From the NCBI GenBank assembly GCA_902764705.1, contig CACWWZ010000007.1, positions 1 to 64,000 on the forward strand: a stretch of 64,000 nucleotides of DNA, written 5' to 3'. The translations under genes and the position numbers were made by a program. Shown here piece after piece: positions 44,453 to 52,238 of this stretch. The notes below the pieces were generated by a model. It did not search any database. It had not been told where the DNA came from and was given only the letters and a program-made list of their open reading frames with translations. Source of the DNA: an uncultured Prevotellaceae bacterium (GTDB lineage Bacteria; Bacteroidota; Bacteroidia; Bacteroidales; Bacteroidaceae). Within the stretch, counting starts at the first letter, position 1; every line of letters starts with the position of its first letter.

Positions 44453-44490
44453 AATCCCACACTGCACTTAGGCAATGTGGGATTTCTTTG
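44453..44490. terminator. terminator between tRNA-Val and the esterase gene
   Basis: AATCCCACA (44453-44461) pairs with TGTGGGATT (44476-44484), followed by TTCTTTGTT. It serves the tRNA; the esterase stop codon on the other strand follows directly. Confidence 0.8.
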
Positions 44491-45747
44491 TTATTTCAGG
44501 CTGTTCATCCACGCTGCAATGTCTTGCAGCACCTCGGGCGAGATGGTTTCTTCAATCTGGCCGTATTCGTTAGGAAGTCCTGTGGTGCAGTGTTGGAACA
44601 GGTGGTTCAATCCTGGGTATTCCTTGATGCAGTTTTGTGTGGATTCGGACAGAAGCTGTTTGATGGCCGTGAGGTTTTGTTTGGAGATGACCTGGCAGTC
44701 GCGGTCGCCATTGAGGGCGAAGACGGGGCAGCGTGTCTGGCGGATATGGTCAGACGGGTCGTAGTCGAGGTACCACTGAATCCAGGGCATCTGCCGGACG
44801 GCATCCTGCTGGCGGTATTTCTGGATGGTCATATTGGGTAGTTGGCCTGAGAGCAGGCCGATGAGGTTGACCTGAGAGACGAGCAAGGTGTCACCCTTGA
44901 CACCAGGGCCTGCTAGCGACACGATGAAATCGACCTTTTTCTGTGCGCCGAGCATGAAAGCGATGAGTCCTCCCTCGCTATGTCCTATGAGACCTACCTT
45001 ACTGAAAGCCTTTTTATTGAGGAGGAATTCGATACCTGCAAGGGCATCGCGGGCAAAGTCCTCTGAGGTGGCATTCTTCACGTCACCACCCACCGACTTT
45101 CCTGTCGCGCGGTCATCGTAGCGTAGTGTTGCTATACCTTGACGTGCCAGATAGTCGGCAATGACAAAGAACGGCTTGTGCTCAAAGAGTTCCTCGTCGC
45201 GGTTCTGCTGTCCGCTACCCGATACGAATATTGCTACCATTGGTTTCTTTTTCGACTTCGGATTGTACCCTACAGGCCACGTCAACGTTCCTGCTAGTGT
45301 GGCACTGTCTTTCTCGTTTCTGAACGTCACCTCCTCCGTCTCGTAGGGAAATGGCCCCTGTGGCATTTGTGGACGCTTCACCTCGGGGACACCCTTTTCC
45401 ATCACCAGAGGAAGCGTGAATCCGCGTTGTGTGAACTTTCCGTCCAGTTTGCCGTCCTTCAGTCGGGCGCGGTAGGTGAAATCGAGCGACTCGACCTTGA
45501 GGGCCAGCGAGTCGTCTGACAGGTATTCCTTGAAGGCGGAAATATCCTTGCCACCCTGATCGGGGCTGTCGAACGATGCTTTGACGTAGCCGTCGGCCTG
45601 CTCCAGATGGAGCACTATCGTCAGCGACACGGCGCCGACCTTGAGTTTTCCTGACCATGAACCTAGCAGGGCTGTTGTTGTATTTACCTGCGCTGAACCT
45701 GTCAGTACGACAAGGGCGAGTAGGGTAGTAATGATGGTTTTCTTCAT
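44491..45747 (-). CDS. Secreted alpha/beta hydrolase (S9-like esterase)
   Basis: 418 residues from ATG 45747. The longer frame begins with the TTG of the -7 box and is excluded. Signal peptide IITTLLALVVLTGSAQ, then a beta domain (about 25-125, substrate-like DUF3887 fold), then the hydrolase domain: oxyanion loop VAIFVSGSGQQNRDEE, nucleophile GHSEGG (about 253), Asp in NGDRDCQVI and His in GLNHLFQH. Family members act on acyl esters or short substrates; the real substrate is not known. Confidence 0.88.
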   Translation of the reverse strand: MKKTIITTLLALVVLTGSAQVNTTTALLGSWSGKLKVGAVSLTIVLHLEQADGYVKASFDSPDQGGKDISAFKEYLSDDSLALKVESLDFTYRARLKDGKLDGKFTQRGFTLPLVMEKGVPEVKRPQMPQGPFPYETEEVTFRNEKDSATLAGTLTWPVGYNPKSKKKPMVAIFVSGSGQQNRDEELFEHKPFFVIADYLARQGIATLRYDDRATGKSVGGDVKNATSEDFARDALAGIEFLLNKKAFSKVGLIGHSEGGLIAFMLGAQKKVDFIVSLAGPGVKGDTLLVSQVNLIGLLSGQLPNMTIQKYRQQDAVRQMPWIQWYLDYDPSDHIRQTRCPVFALNGDRDCQVISKQNLTAIKQLLSESTQNCIKEYPGLNHLFQHCTTGLPNEYGQIEETISPEVLQDIAAWMNSLK

Positions 45748-45768
45748 TGTTGATGTAATTAATGTTTG

Positions 45769-45776
45769 CAAAGGTA
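45769..45776 (-). promoter_or_regulatory. -7 promoter element of the esterase gene
   Basis: The minus strand reads TACCTTTG followed by CA, about 20 nt before the ATG at 45747. Confidence 0.75.
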
Positions 45777-45818
45777 CGAATTATTTTTGTTTTATGGTGT
45801 TTTTCTTCAAATAATTCG

Positions 45819-45826
45819 TATCTTTG
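45819..45826 (+). promoter_or_regulatory. -7 promoter element of the radical SAM gene
   Basis: TATCTTTG; the ATG at 45844 follows after 17 bases. It is divergent from the esterase promoter 45 bp away. Confidence 0.75.
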
Positions 45827-45843
45827 TCAGCGAATATATAATT

Positions 45844-47136
45844 ATGCTGACGGAGAAGACGATGGAGAAGCTGCGGATCCTCGCAGAGTCGGCGAAGTAC
45901 GATGTGTCGTGCTCGTCGAGCGGCACCGTGCGCAAGGGCAAGCAGGGCATGGTGGGTTCCACCGTTGGCGGTGTGGGCATCTGCCACTCGTTTGCCGACG
46001 ATGGGCGTTGCATCTCGTTGCTGAAGGTGATGCTGACGAACTACTGCATGTACGACTGCGCCTATTGCATCAATCGCCGTACCAACGATATCAAGCGGGC
46101 TACGCTCAGCGTCTCTGAGCTTGAGGAGATTACGATGGAGTTCTACCGCCGCAACTACATAGAGGGCTTGTTTCTGTCGAGTGGGGTAGTGCGCAATCCT
46201 GACTACACCATGGAACGGCTGACGGCCATCGTGCGCGACCTGCGCACCGTGCATCGTTTCAATGGCTACATCCACCTGAAGACCATTCCTGGTGCCTCGC
46301 AGGAACTGTTGCAGGAAGCTGGGCGCTATGCCGACCGTATGAGTATCAACATCGAGATTCCCAAAGAGGAGTCGCTGAAGGCCTTGGCGCCCGAGAAGGA
46401 CCATAAGAGCATCTTCTTGCCAATGTCGCAGATTCAGCAAGGCGTATTGGAAAACAAAGAGGACAGGCGGAAGTTCCGCCATGCACCGCGCTTCGTGCCC
46501 GCAGGACAGTCCACACAGATGATTGTAGGTGCCACCAAGGAGAGCGACCTCGATATCCTGCGCATGTCGAACGCCATGTACCTGCAGCCCACCATGCGTC
46601 GCGTCTATTACTCCGGCTACGTCAGCGTCAATACCTACGACCCGCGTCTGCCTATACTCAAGCAACCACCTCTGGTGCGCGAGAATCGTCTCTATCAGGC
46701 TGACTGGCTCATGCGCTTCTATCAGTTCAGTGTCGACGAGATTGTGGACGATAAGCACACCCACCTCGACCTCGACGTCGACCCCAAGCTCGGCTGGGCC
46801 CTGCGCCATCCAGAATTCTTCCCTGTCGATATCAACAAGGCATCTTACGAAGAGATTCTCCGCGTACCAGGCATCGGCGTGAAAAGTGCCGTACTTATCG
46901 TCAACTCCCGTCGTTTCAACCGCATCACCTCCTATCACTTGAAAAAGATGGGTGTGGTCATGAAGAAGGCGAAGTACTTCATCACCTGCGGCGAGCTCAC
47001 CTCCGCCTTCTCGCAACCCATCATCGGCATCAATGAACTCCGTCCTGAACGCCTGCGCCCTCTGCTGCTCTCGAAAGCCCAGCAGAAACGCGCTGCCGCC
47101 GAACAGCAATTATCGTTTGATTTTAAAGATGAGTAA
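45844..47136 (+). CDS. Putative DNA modification/repair radical SAM protein (TIGR03916-type)
   Basis: 430 residues from ATG 45844; the longer frame runs through the promoter. The radical SAM cluster motif is CMYDCAYC (about 62-69), preceded by the family-specific GGVGICHSFADDGRCISLLKV. A helix-hairpin-helix DNA-binding motif lies at about 340-365 (EILRVPGIGVKSAVLIVNSR). The family (COG4277) is believed to act with a partner (TIGR03915, DUF4130) encoded just downstream; here that partner is at 51360, four genes away. The reaction is unknown. Confidence 0.9.
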   Translation: MLTEKTMEKLRILAESAKYDVSCSSSGTVRKGKQGMVGSTVGGVGICHSFADDGRCISLLKVMLTNYCMYDCAYCINRRTNDIKRATLSVSELEEITMEFYRRNYIEGLFLSSGVVRNPDYTMERLTAIVRDLRTVHRFNGYIHLKTIPGASQELLQEAGRYADRMSINIEIPKEESLKALAPEKDHKSIFLPMSQIQQGVLENKEDRRKFRHAPRFVPAGQSTQMIVGATKESDLDILRMSNAMYLQPTMRRVYYSGYVSVNTYDPRLPILKQPPLVRENRLYQADWLMRFYQFSVDEIVDDKHTHLDLDVDPKLGWALRHPEFFPVDINKASYEEILRVPGIGVKSAVLIVNSRRFNRITSYHLKKMGVVMKKAKYFITCGELTSAFSQPIIGINELRPERLRPLLLSKAQQKRAAAEQQLSFDFKDE

Positions 47137-47218
47137 AATCAAACCTTGGAAAAGGAGATAAAATAAAAAATGCATTTTCTTGTTTAATTTGTGAGGAGTT
47201 GTTCGTTATATAAGTGTA

Positions 47219-47716
47219 ATGACACAAAAAGAGTTCACATATATGGCAAGTGAGATGCGGGCAAAAGCCGTGTTAATAGCTGAGCAGTTCGGTTACGCCC
47301 AGGACGATGCGGAGGACATTGCGCAAGACGTGATGTTGAAGCTTTGGAACCTGCACGAACAACTGAACGATGCGGCTCACCTGAAGGCTTCGGCTGTCAT
47401 CACTACGAAACGGGTGTGCATCGACCGGTGGCGCACGACCCATAAGCATGCCGAGATTGCCGTCACAATGCCGCTGATAGATGAAGACTCGCTGCACGAC
47501 CGACTGGAATATACGGAACTGGAACATTGGATAGCCGAACAGATAGACAGTCTGCCTTCCACAGCGGGTATGGTGCTGAGGATGCGTCAGTTGGAGCACC
47601 GCGAGTTAGGCGAGATTGCCGACATCCTGGGCATACGGCAGACATCAGTATCCACCCTGCTCTCACGAGCCCGAAACGAATTACTAACGAAATTAAAGAG
47701 GAGGAACCAACAATGA
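47219..47716 (+). CDS. RNA polymerase ECF-type sigma factor
   Basis: 165 residues. Region 2 AEDIAQDVMLKLWNLHEQL (about 31-49) with ITTKRVCIDRWRT, and region 4 RLEYTELEHWIAEQIDSLPSTAG ... LGEIADILGIRQTSVSTLLSRARNELL. It directs RNA polymerase to a dedicated promoter set. Its stop overlaps the next ATG (ATGA), and that gene encodes a single-pass membrane protein likely to be the anti-sigma factor. Confidence 0.9.
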   Translation: MTQKEFTYMASEMRAKAVLIAEQFGYAQDDAEDIAQDVMLKLWNLHEQLNDAAHLKASAVITTKRVCIDRWRTTHKHAEIAVTMPLIDEDSLHDRLEYTELEHWIAEQIDSLPSTAGMVLRMRQLEHRELGEIADILGIRQTSVSTLLSRARNELLTKLKRRNQQ

Positions 47717-48453
47717 AACAACAGTACGACAAGCAGGAAATAGCCCAGTTGCTCAGCAAGTTTATGGCTGGCGAAACCAGTGTTACCGAGGAAGAGGTGC
47801 TGGCACAGTACTTCCGCACCCATGAGGTCGACAAAGATTGGGCAGAATATAAAGAGATGTTCGCGCTGTTTGACAACGGTGAGGTGGACATTGATTTGGA
47901 AAACGAAACGAACAGCCAACGGCCAATATCCAATAGCCAAAAGCCAAAATCGGTTCCACAGGCTGTCAAGGAGAAACCAAAGATAGTCACCCTCAGATGG
48001 CTGATGGCTGGTATTGCTGCAAGCATCGCCCTGCTTTTGGTATTCTATCTCGGAAGAAGCACCGCTGAGCAGCCTACATTGGTGGCAGTGGAAAACGTAG
48101 TCACCAAGGACAGCGTACAGCCAAAGCACGAAGCCATCACTCCCATAGGGAGGATAGAGGATGCTGTCGTGGCTCAGGCTGCTCCTGCAAAGCCCCAAAC
48201 GGCCAAACACCCAGCCCCCAAAACGGCCAATTCCGAATCTGCTTCTGCAGCTGAAAGTCTGGCTGACTGCATTGCCCGATTGGAAGCAGAAATGAACGAC
48301 CTTGACGATAGCGTCAATTCGGCACAGGTTGAAAGGCTTATCGCTGCCGATTTCCGACTGCAACAAATGGTCAATCGCATAGTCGGCAAACAGACGGAGC
48401 TGGCAATGAACAAAATATTAAACGACAGTACCGCTAATTATGTTAGTTTTTAA
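47713..48453 (+). CDS. Putative anti-sigma factor, single membrane span
   Basis: 246 residues from ATG 47713. Cytosolic helical N-terminus (YDKQEIAQLLSKFMAGETSV, about 3-22), one transmembrane helix at about 98-115 (WLMAGIAASIALLLVFYLG), Ala/Pro-rich outer part and a C-terminal helical segment. The position after an ECF sigma gene with overlapping codons supports the anti-sigma role; no zinc motif is seen. The linker before the membrane helix (NSQRPISNSQKPKS) is encoded by five heptamers of CAGCCAA type. Confidence 0.7.
   Translation: MKQQYDKQEIAQLLSKFMAGETSVTEEEVLAQYFRTHEVDKDWAEYKEMFALFDNGEVDIDLENETNSQRPISNSQKPKSVPQAVKEKPKIVTLRWLMAGIAASIALLLVFYLGRSTAEQPTLVAVENVVTKDSVQPKHEAITPIGRIEDAVVAQAAPAKPQTAKHPAPKTANSESASAAESLADCIARLEAEMNDLDDSVNSAQVERLIAADFRLQQMVNRIVGKQTELAMNKILNDSTANYVSF
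47913..47947 (+). repeat. 7-bp tandem array inside the anti-sigma gene
   Basis: CAGCCAA, CGGCCAA, TATCCAA, TAGCCAA, AAGCCAA: five heptamers with core CCAA. Confidence 0.88.
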
Positions 48454-48454
48454 A

Positions 48455-48481
48455 CCACGAATTAAACGAATTCCACGAATA
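48455..48481 (+). repeat. 9-bp tandem array (nnACGAATT) before a secreted-protein gene
   Basis: CCACGAATT, AAACGAATT, CCACGAATA end four bases before the ATG at 48485. Confidence 0.85.
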
Positions 48482-48484
48482 ATT

Positions 48485-50218
48485 ATGAAACAGATTATTA
48501 TTACCATAGCAATCATGCTGATGCCCATCAGCGCAACTAGTCTCCATGCTCAGGAGAATAAACACGCCCAGGCCCTGCATACGGCCTTCATCGAAACGCT
48601 TCACAGCAAGTTCCCAAAGGACATCACAGCCAAATGGACACCAGGGAAAGAAGACAGCACCAGCGTGTTCTGGACAGCCCTCGACGGTGCAGGACTTGTC
48701 CCCAAGAACAAGATCAACGTGGTGCAGCTCGCGAAGAACAGGGCAGTCATTGGCCCTTATTATCTTGACGGCTGGAGGTTCGAGTTCCGCAATGTGCCTG
48801 ATGACCCTAACCTGCCCTTGCGTCAGATTCTCGATGCCTACGACAAACAGTCACCTTACGCCTCCAGCTACTACAGCTATGTGGCAGGCGACGAGCAGGC
48901 CGTCTTCCCTGGTGTCAGCATCGCCTTTGGCGAAGACGGACAGGCCTTTCCGCTGCAGCTTCACCCTACTCTGAACGTACGTATTATTGGCTTCAAGGAT
49001 GACGACGCTTTCCGCTCCACCTATCTGCTTACATGGTATAGCAATGAGGAGGACGACCCCATCGACACGAAGCACAAGTACTACATGACAACCGGCATCA
49101 TGTACGAGTTCCATTGTCCGAAACTGAAGTCCACACCGCAGATAAAGTCCTTCGATGACGAGGAATACCTCGACCGCAGCAACACGGCCCTCAGCGTAGC
49201 GCAGAACCTGCTGTTTGAAATACGCAAAAAGGAACCCGAACGTGCCAAAGCCCTCGACACTGACACGCTGGCCGAGGTCTTCCAGTACAATTTCATCAAG
49301 ATGGCACAGCAGCTCTACGACGAGCCCAGGACATACAACCTCAAGACTAGCTACGAGGCCCTGAAGGCCAAACTCGAACTCATGATGGGTATGGGCAGCA
49401 CCGCCACCATCACCGAGCAGAAAGCCATCTGCTATACGCTCAACAAAGAGGTGGAGAGCTATCCCTACATGCTCTCAGGTCAGCAGGTACAGGAACTGAA
49501 ACGTATGACCGATGGTATTATCAAAGACATGCCAGAGGAATTGGTTAAGCAAGCCGCCAACACCCAGCTTTATATCTTTCGCATGCGCAACCAGACCGCC
49601 GACATCGACAGCTTGAGCGACAACGACCAGGACTACCTGAACCGTAACCACTGGACCGTCATTCACCAGCCCATGGAATATCATCACGAGGACATGTTTA
49701 CGGCTCGTGGCGAACACTATACCGCTGACCAGCAGACGGGTTACCTCCATGTGAAACGCGAGAACTATGGCAGCGGTCTTCGCATTGAGAACACCCTCAA
49801 GAACCTGCGTCCTGGGCGCTATCGTGTATCGGCTGTGGTTCGTGCCAAAAAGACCAATAGCGGACACTCTGGACTGCTCGTCTTTGCTCAGGTAGGCGAT
49901 AAGAATATCAATAAGGAGATTCCTGCCGATGGTGATACGGGTGGCAACGTGTGGTTCTCTGGCCTCAGCCGCTTCTCACGTAAGGCCAATGCCCACGAAG
50001 GCGTCCTAGCCCTCGATATCAACAAGGCATCGGCGCATGGTGGACAAGGCTACGGCTGGAACCGCATCTATCTCGACGACATCACCATTACCGATGACAC
50101 CCCCAACCATGCGCTTACCTATGGTGTCTCCTTCGATCGTGACGTTGCAATGAAAAACGGTGAAAGCAGCAACTGGTTCTCCGCTTGCGACTTCATCGTT
50201 GAGAGGGTCGACGACTAG
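48485..50218 (+). CDS. Secreted protein of unknown function, possible galactose-binding-like C-terminus
   Basis: 577 residues from ATG 48485, where a signal peptide begins (IIITIAIMLMPISATSLHAQ). No family recognised. Residues about 30-400 are mixed alpha/beta without catalytic motifs I can name. Residues about 420-560 are beta-rich (VKRENYGSGLRIENTLKNL, GRYRVSAVVRAKKTNSGHSG, GWNRIYLDDITITDD), like galactose-binding or carbohydrate-binding jelly rolls. It is downstream of the sigma/anti-sigma pair and may be their target; that is inference. Confidence 0.7.
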   Translation: MKQIIITIAIMLMPISATSLHAQENKHAQALHTAFIETLHSKFPKDITAKWTPGKEDSTSVFWTALDGAGLVPKNKINVVQLAKNRAVIGPYYLDGWRFEFRNVPDDPNLPLRQILDAYDKQSPYASSYYSYVAGDEQAVFPGVSIAFGEDGQAFPLQLHPTLNVRIIGFKDDDAFRSTYLLTWYSNEEDDPIDTKHKYYMTTGIMYEFHCPKLKSTPQIKSFDDEEYLDRSNTALSVAQNLLFEIRKKEPERAKALDTDTLAEVFQYNFIKMAQQLYDEPRTYNLKTSYEALKAKLELMMGMGSTATITEQKAICYTLNKEVESYPYMLSGQQVQELKRMTDGIIKDMPEELVKQAANTQLYIFRMRNQTADIDSLSDNDQDYLNRNHWTVIHQPMEYHHEDMFTARGEHYTADQQTGYLHVKRENYGSGLRIENTLKNLRPGRYRVSAVVRAKKTNSGHSGLLVFAQVGDKNINKEIPADGDTGGNVWFSGLSRFSRKANAHEGVLALDINKASAHGGQGYGWNRIYLDDITITDDTPNHALTYGVSFDRDVAMKNGESSNWFSACDFIVERVDD

Positions 50219-50255
50219 GAATCTAGGATTAGATATTTATTATTAAGCGAACAGA

Positions 50256-50284
50256 GATGTGGAAACCATGACGGTTTCCACATC
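50256..50284 (+). terminator. terminator after the secreted-protein gene
   Basis: GATGTGGAAACC and GGTTTCCACATC are perfect complements with a five-base loop; the following sequence is AT-rich without a strict T run. Confidence 0.75.
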
Positions 50285-50343
50285 ATTATAATATAGTAGT
50301 TTAAAATTGGGAATAAATATTTGGTCGTGTTCGGAATATATTG

Positions 50344-50351
50344 TATCTTTG
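50344..50351 (+). promoter_or_regulatory. -7 promoter element of a long-leader gene
   Basis: TATCTTTG followed by CAACG. The next plausible start is 50620, giving a leader of about 260 nt. Confidence 0.72.
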
Positions 50352-50448
50352 CAACGTAGAAACGACGAAAAAAGCAAAGGACAAGTTCGAGACTTAGGTA
50401 AGACGTAGCCGTAAGGTTCCTTCGGTGCAGCGAGGGATTACTCTCAAC

Positions 50449-50572
50449 TTTTGTTCGTTTGTTGTTCGTTTGATGTCCGATTGTTGTCTGATTGTTGTCC
50501 GTTCATATAACGAGCAACAGACGGGGAAGAAATGGACGAGAAATGGAGAAGAATTGGAGCTACATTGAAGTA
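50449..50572 (+). repeat. two 11-bp tandem blocks in a long leader
   Basis: First block: TGTTGTTCGTT, TGATGTCCGAT, TGTTGTCTGAT, TGTTGTCCGTT (about 50459-50504). Second block: GAAGAAATGGA, CGAGAAATGGA, GAAGAATTGGA (about 50526-50560). Both have 11-bp period. Confidence 0.75.
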
Positions 50573-50619
50573 ACGACGAAGCAATGTCGAACATACAAAA
50601 GAGATAGGAGACCCAAACA

Positions 50620-51354
50620 ATGAAGAAAAAGGACACGACAAGCAAAGGATTGATGCTGGTTGGCAGTCTGCGCACATCTGGTGTGACTGTCTACATGAAG
50701 CAAGGGAAACTGGTTACGCGGTCGTCGAATTCAAACGAAAAGCGCAGCAATACGCTGCCTCAATTCATACAGCGACAGAAGATGCGGCACTCCGTACAAC
50801 TATGGAAGATGCTTAAATTTTGTGAGACAATGTTTACACAGCGCCCGACGGCCTACAACAACTTCATGTCACTGGCCAACAGAATGCCGGTGGTGTTTGT
50901 GGAAAAACTCATAGATCAGGCATCGTTCCTGATGCCTGGCATCCCAGTAAGCGACGGTACGCTTCCTGCGGTACAGCAGCAATTAGGTGAAGTGGATGGT
51001 ACTCCTGCCCTGATAACCGATCTCCAATACGGCAAGTATTTTTATAATGAGAAGCTGTGGCTTTATACGGCAGAACAGAATATGGAAGGTGTGCCTCGTG
51101 TACGGTTCAGCAAGCGTGATGTGTCGACGCATGAGATGACTGTGGTTGACGGACATCTGGTACTGGTCGGTGAAGAATTTGCCGACGAGATGAAGGGCTG
51201 GGCACTGGTTCGGGTTGTAGACAACCGCTGTTCGCCACAGACTATTGTCACCCGCTGCACGCTGTACCAGCAGTATACCACTGAGGAAGCCCTTCAAACT
51301 GCTGCTAAGAGTTACAAGGGTCTTACCGACCATGGATTTCTTTCACCAAGGTAA
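50620..51354 (+). CDS. Conserved-looking hypothetical protein
   Basis: 244 residues; family not recognised. Basic N-terminal third (MKKKDTTSKGLMLVGSLRTSG ... FIQRQKMRHSVQLWKML), then a globular mixed region with PAVQQQLGEVDGTPALITDL and a C-terminal part with VDGHLVLVGEEFADEMKGWALVRV. No signal peptide or membrane helix, so cytosolic. It has its own promoter and a long repeat-bearing leader, and ends 5 bp before the DNA-repair partner gene. Confidence 0.7.
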   Translation: MKKKDTTSKGLMLVGSLRTSGVTVYMKQGKLVTRSSNSNEKRSNTLPQFIQRQKMRHSVQLWKMLKFCETMFTQRPTAYNNFMSLANRMPVVFVEKLIDQASFLMPGIPVSDGTLPAVQQQLGEVDGTPALITDLQYGKYFYNEKLWLYTAEQNMEGVPRVRFSKRDVSTHEMTVVDGHLVLVGEEFADEMKGWALVRVVDNRCSPQTIVTRCTLYQQYTTEEALQTAAKSYKGLTDHGFLSPR

Positions 51355-51359
51355 ATCAA

Positions 51360-52226
51360 ATGCAAACGTACGTGTTCGATAATACGCTCGATGGGCTGTT
51401 GACGGCGGTGTTCGACAGTTTCTTTCTTCGCCAGCAGGATGTGACGCTGTTGGCGGAGGGAGAGCAGTTGCCGCTGTTTGCTGGCGAGCCGCATCGGGTG
51501 GTCACGGACAGTGAGAAAGCTGAACGCGTGTGGAAAGGCTTGGAAAAGCATCTGTCGCGCGAAGGGCTGCACATGATTACTCTCAGCTGGCTGTCAGAGG
51601 AGCGTGCGCTGAACCAACCGCTGTTTAATATGATTTGTAAGGTGTTCAAGCCTCACCCCCTAGCCCCCTCTCCAAGGGGCGAGGGGGGAGCCTTCGGCAT
51701 GAAGGAGAGAATGGACATCACACAGAATGCCTCCGATGCTGACGTGCTGGCGGTGAGGAACACCTGTCGCCGCGTGCTCCACGAACAGCTGCGGATGAAA
51801 CAGTTCATCCGGTTCCAGAAGGCGAAGGATGGTACCTATCTGGCTGTGGTGTCACCCGACCATAACGTACTTCCATTGATTACCGACCATTTCAGCGATC
51901 GATTTAATGACCAGCCCTGGCTCATCTATGATGCGAAGCGGCATTATGGGTATTATTATAGCCTCACCCCCAACCCCTCTCCAAAGGGCGAGGGGAGTAA
52001 TTACAAGGTTATCCGCGTAACCTTCGAGGATGAGGCCTCCGTGCCGTTCGATTTATCGAACGGAAAAATGGATGCCGACATCCTCAGCGAGAACGACCAG
52101 CTTTTCCAGGACTTGTGGCGCACCTATTTTAAGGCTATCTGCATCAAGGAACGCATGAATCCCAAGAAGCAGCTCAGCGACATGCCGCGCCGCTATTGGA
52201 AATATATGACAGAAAAGAATGGATAA
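51360..52226 (+). CDS. TIGR03915-type putative DNA repair protein with two translated REP-like insertions
   Basis: 288 residues. The family features are FDNTLDGLLTAVFDSFF (about 5-21) and the C-terminal signature KKQLSDMPRRYWKYMTEK with HYGYYYS upstream. It is the usual partner of the radical SAM protein encoded at 45844. Two stretches do not belong to the family: PHPLAPSPRGEGGAF (about 98) and LTPNPSPKGEGSN (about 202). Both are the in-frame translation of GC-rich palindromic repeats (51651-51692 and 51962-51997). Confidence 0.85.
   Translation: MQTYVFDNTLDGLLTAVFDSFFLRQQDVTLLAEGEQLPLFAGEPHRVVTDSEKAERVWKGLEKHLSREGLHMITLSWLSEERALNQPLFNMICKVFKPHPLAPSPRGEGGAFGMKERMDITQNASDADVLAVRNTCRRVLHEQLRMKQFIRFQKAKDGTYLAVVSPDHNVLPLITDHFSDRFNDQPWLIYDAKRHYGYYYSLTPNPSPKGEGSNYKVIRVTFEDEASVPFDLSNGKMDADILSENDQLFQDLWRTYFKAICIKERMNPKKQLSDMPRRYWKYMTEKNG
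51651..51692. repeat. REP-like palindrome translated in frame, copy 1
   Basis: CCTCACCCCCTAGCCCCCTC, then TCCAAGGGGC and GAGGGGGG. CCCCCTC/GAGGGGG form the stem. Confidence 0.88.
51962..51997. repeat. REP-like palindrome translated in frame, copy 2
   Basis: CCTCACCCCCAACCCCTCTC, then CAAAGGGC and GAGGGGAG; same element and orientation as copy 1, 311 bp further on. Confidence 0.88.
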
Positions 52227-52238
52227 AAAAAGTATAGA

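Noticed and set aside
45781-47109. 442-codon frame on the minus strand
   Set aside because: Complete shadow of the radical SAM gene, whose CxxxCxxC and HhH motifs are on the plus strand; codon pattern of the shadow is His/Ala/Val-rich noise.
47587-48366. 259-codon frame on the minus strand
   Set aside because: Antisense to the sigma/anti-sigma genes, which have recognisable domains and overlapping start and stop.
50394-50675. 93-codon frame on the minus strand
   Set aside because: Translation of repeat blocks in a leader; no start signals and no protein-like pattern.
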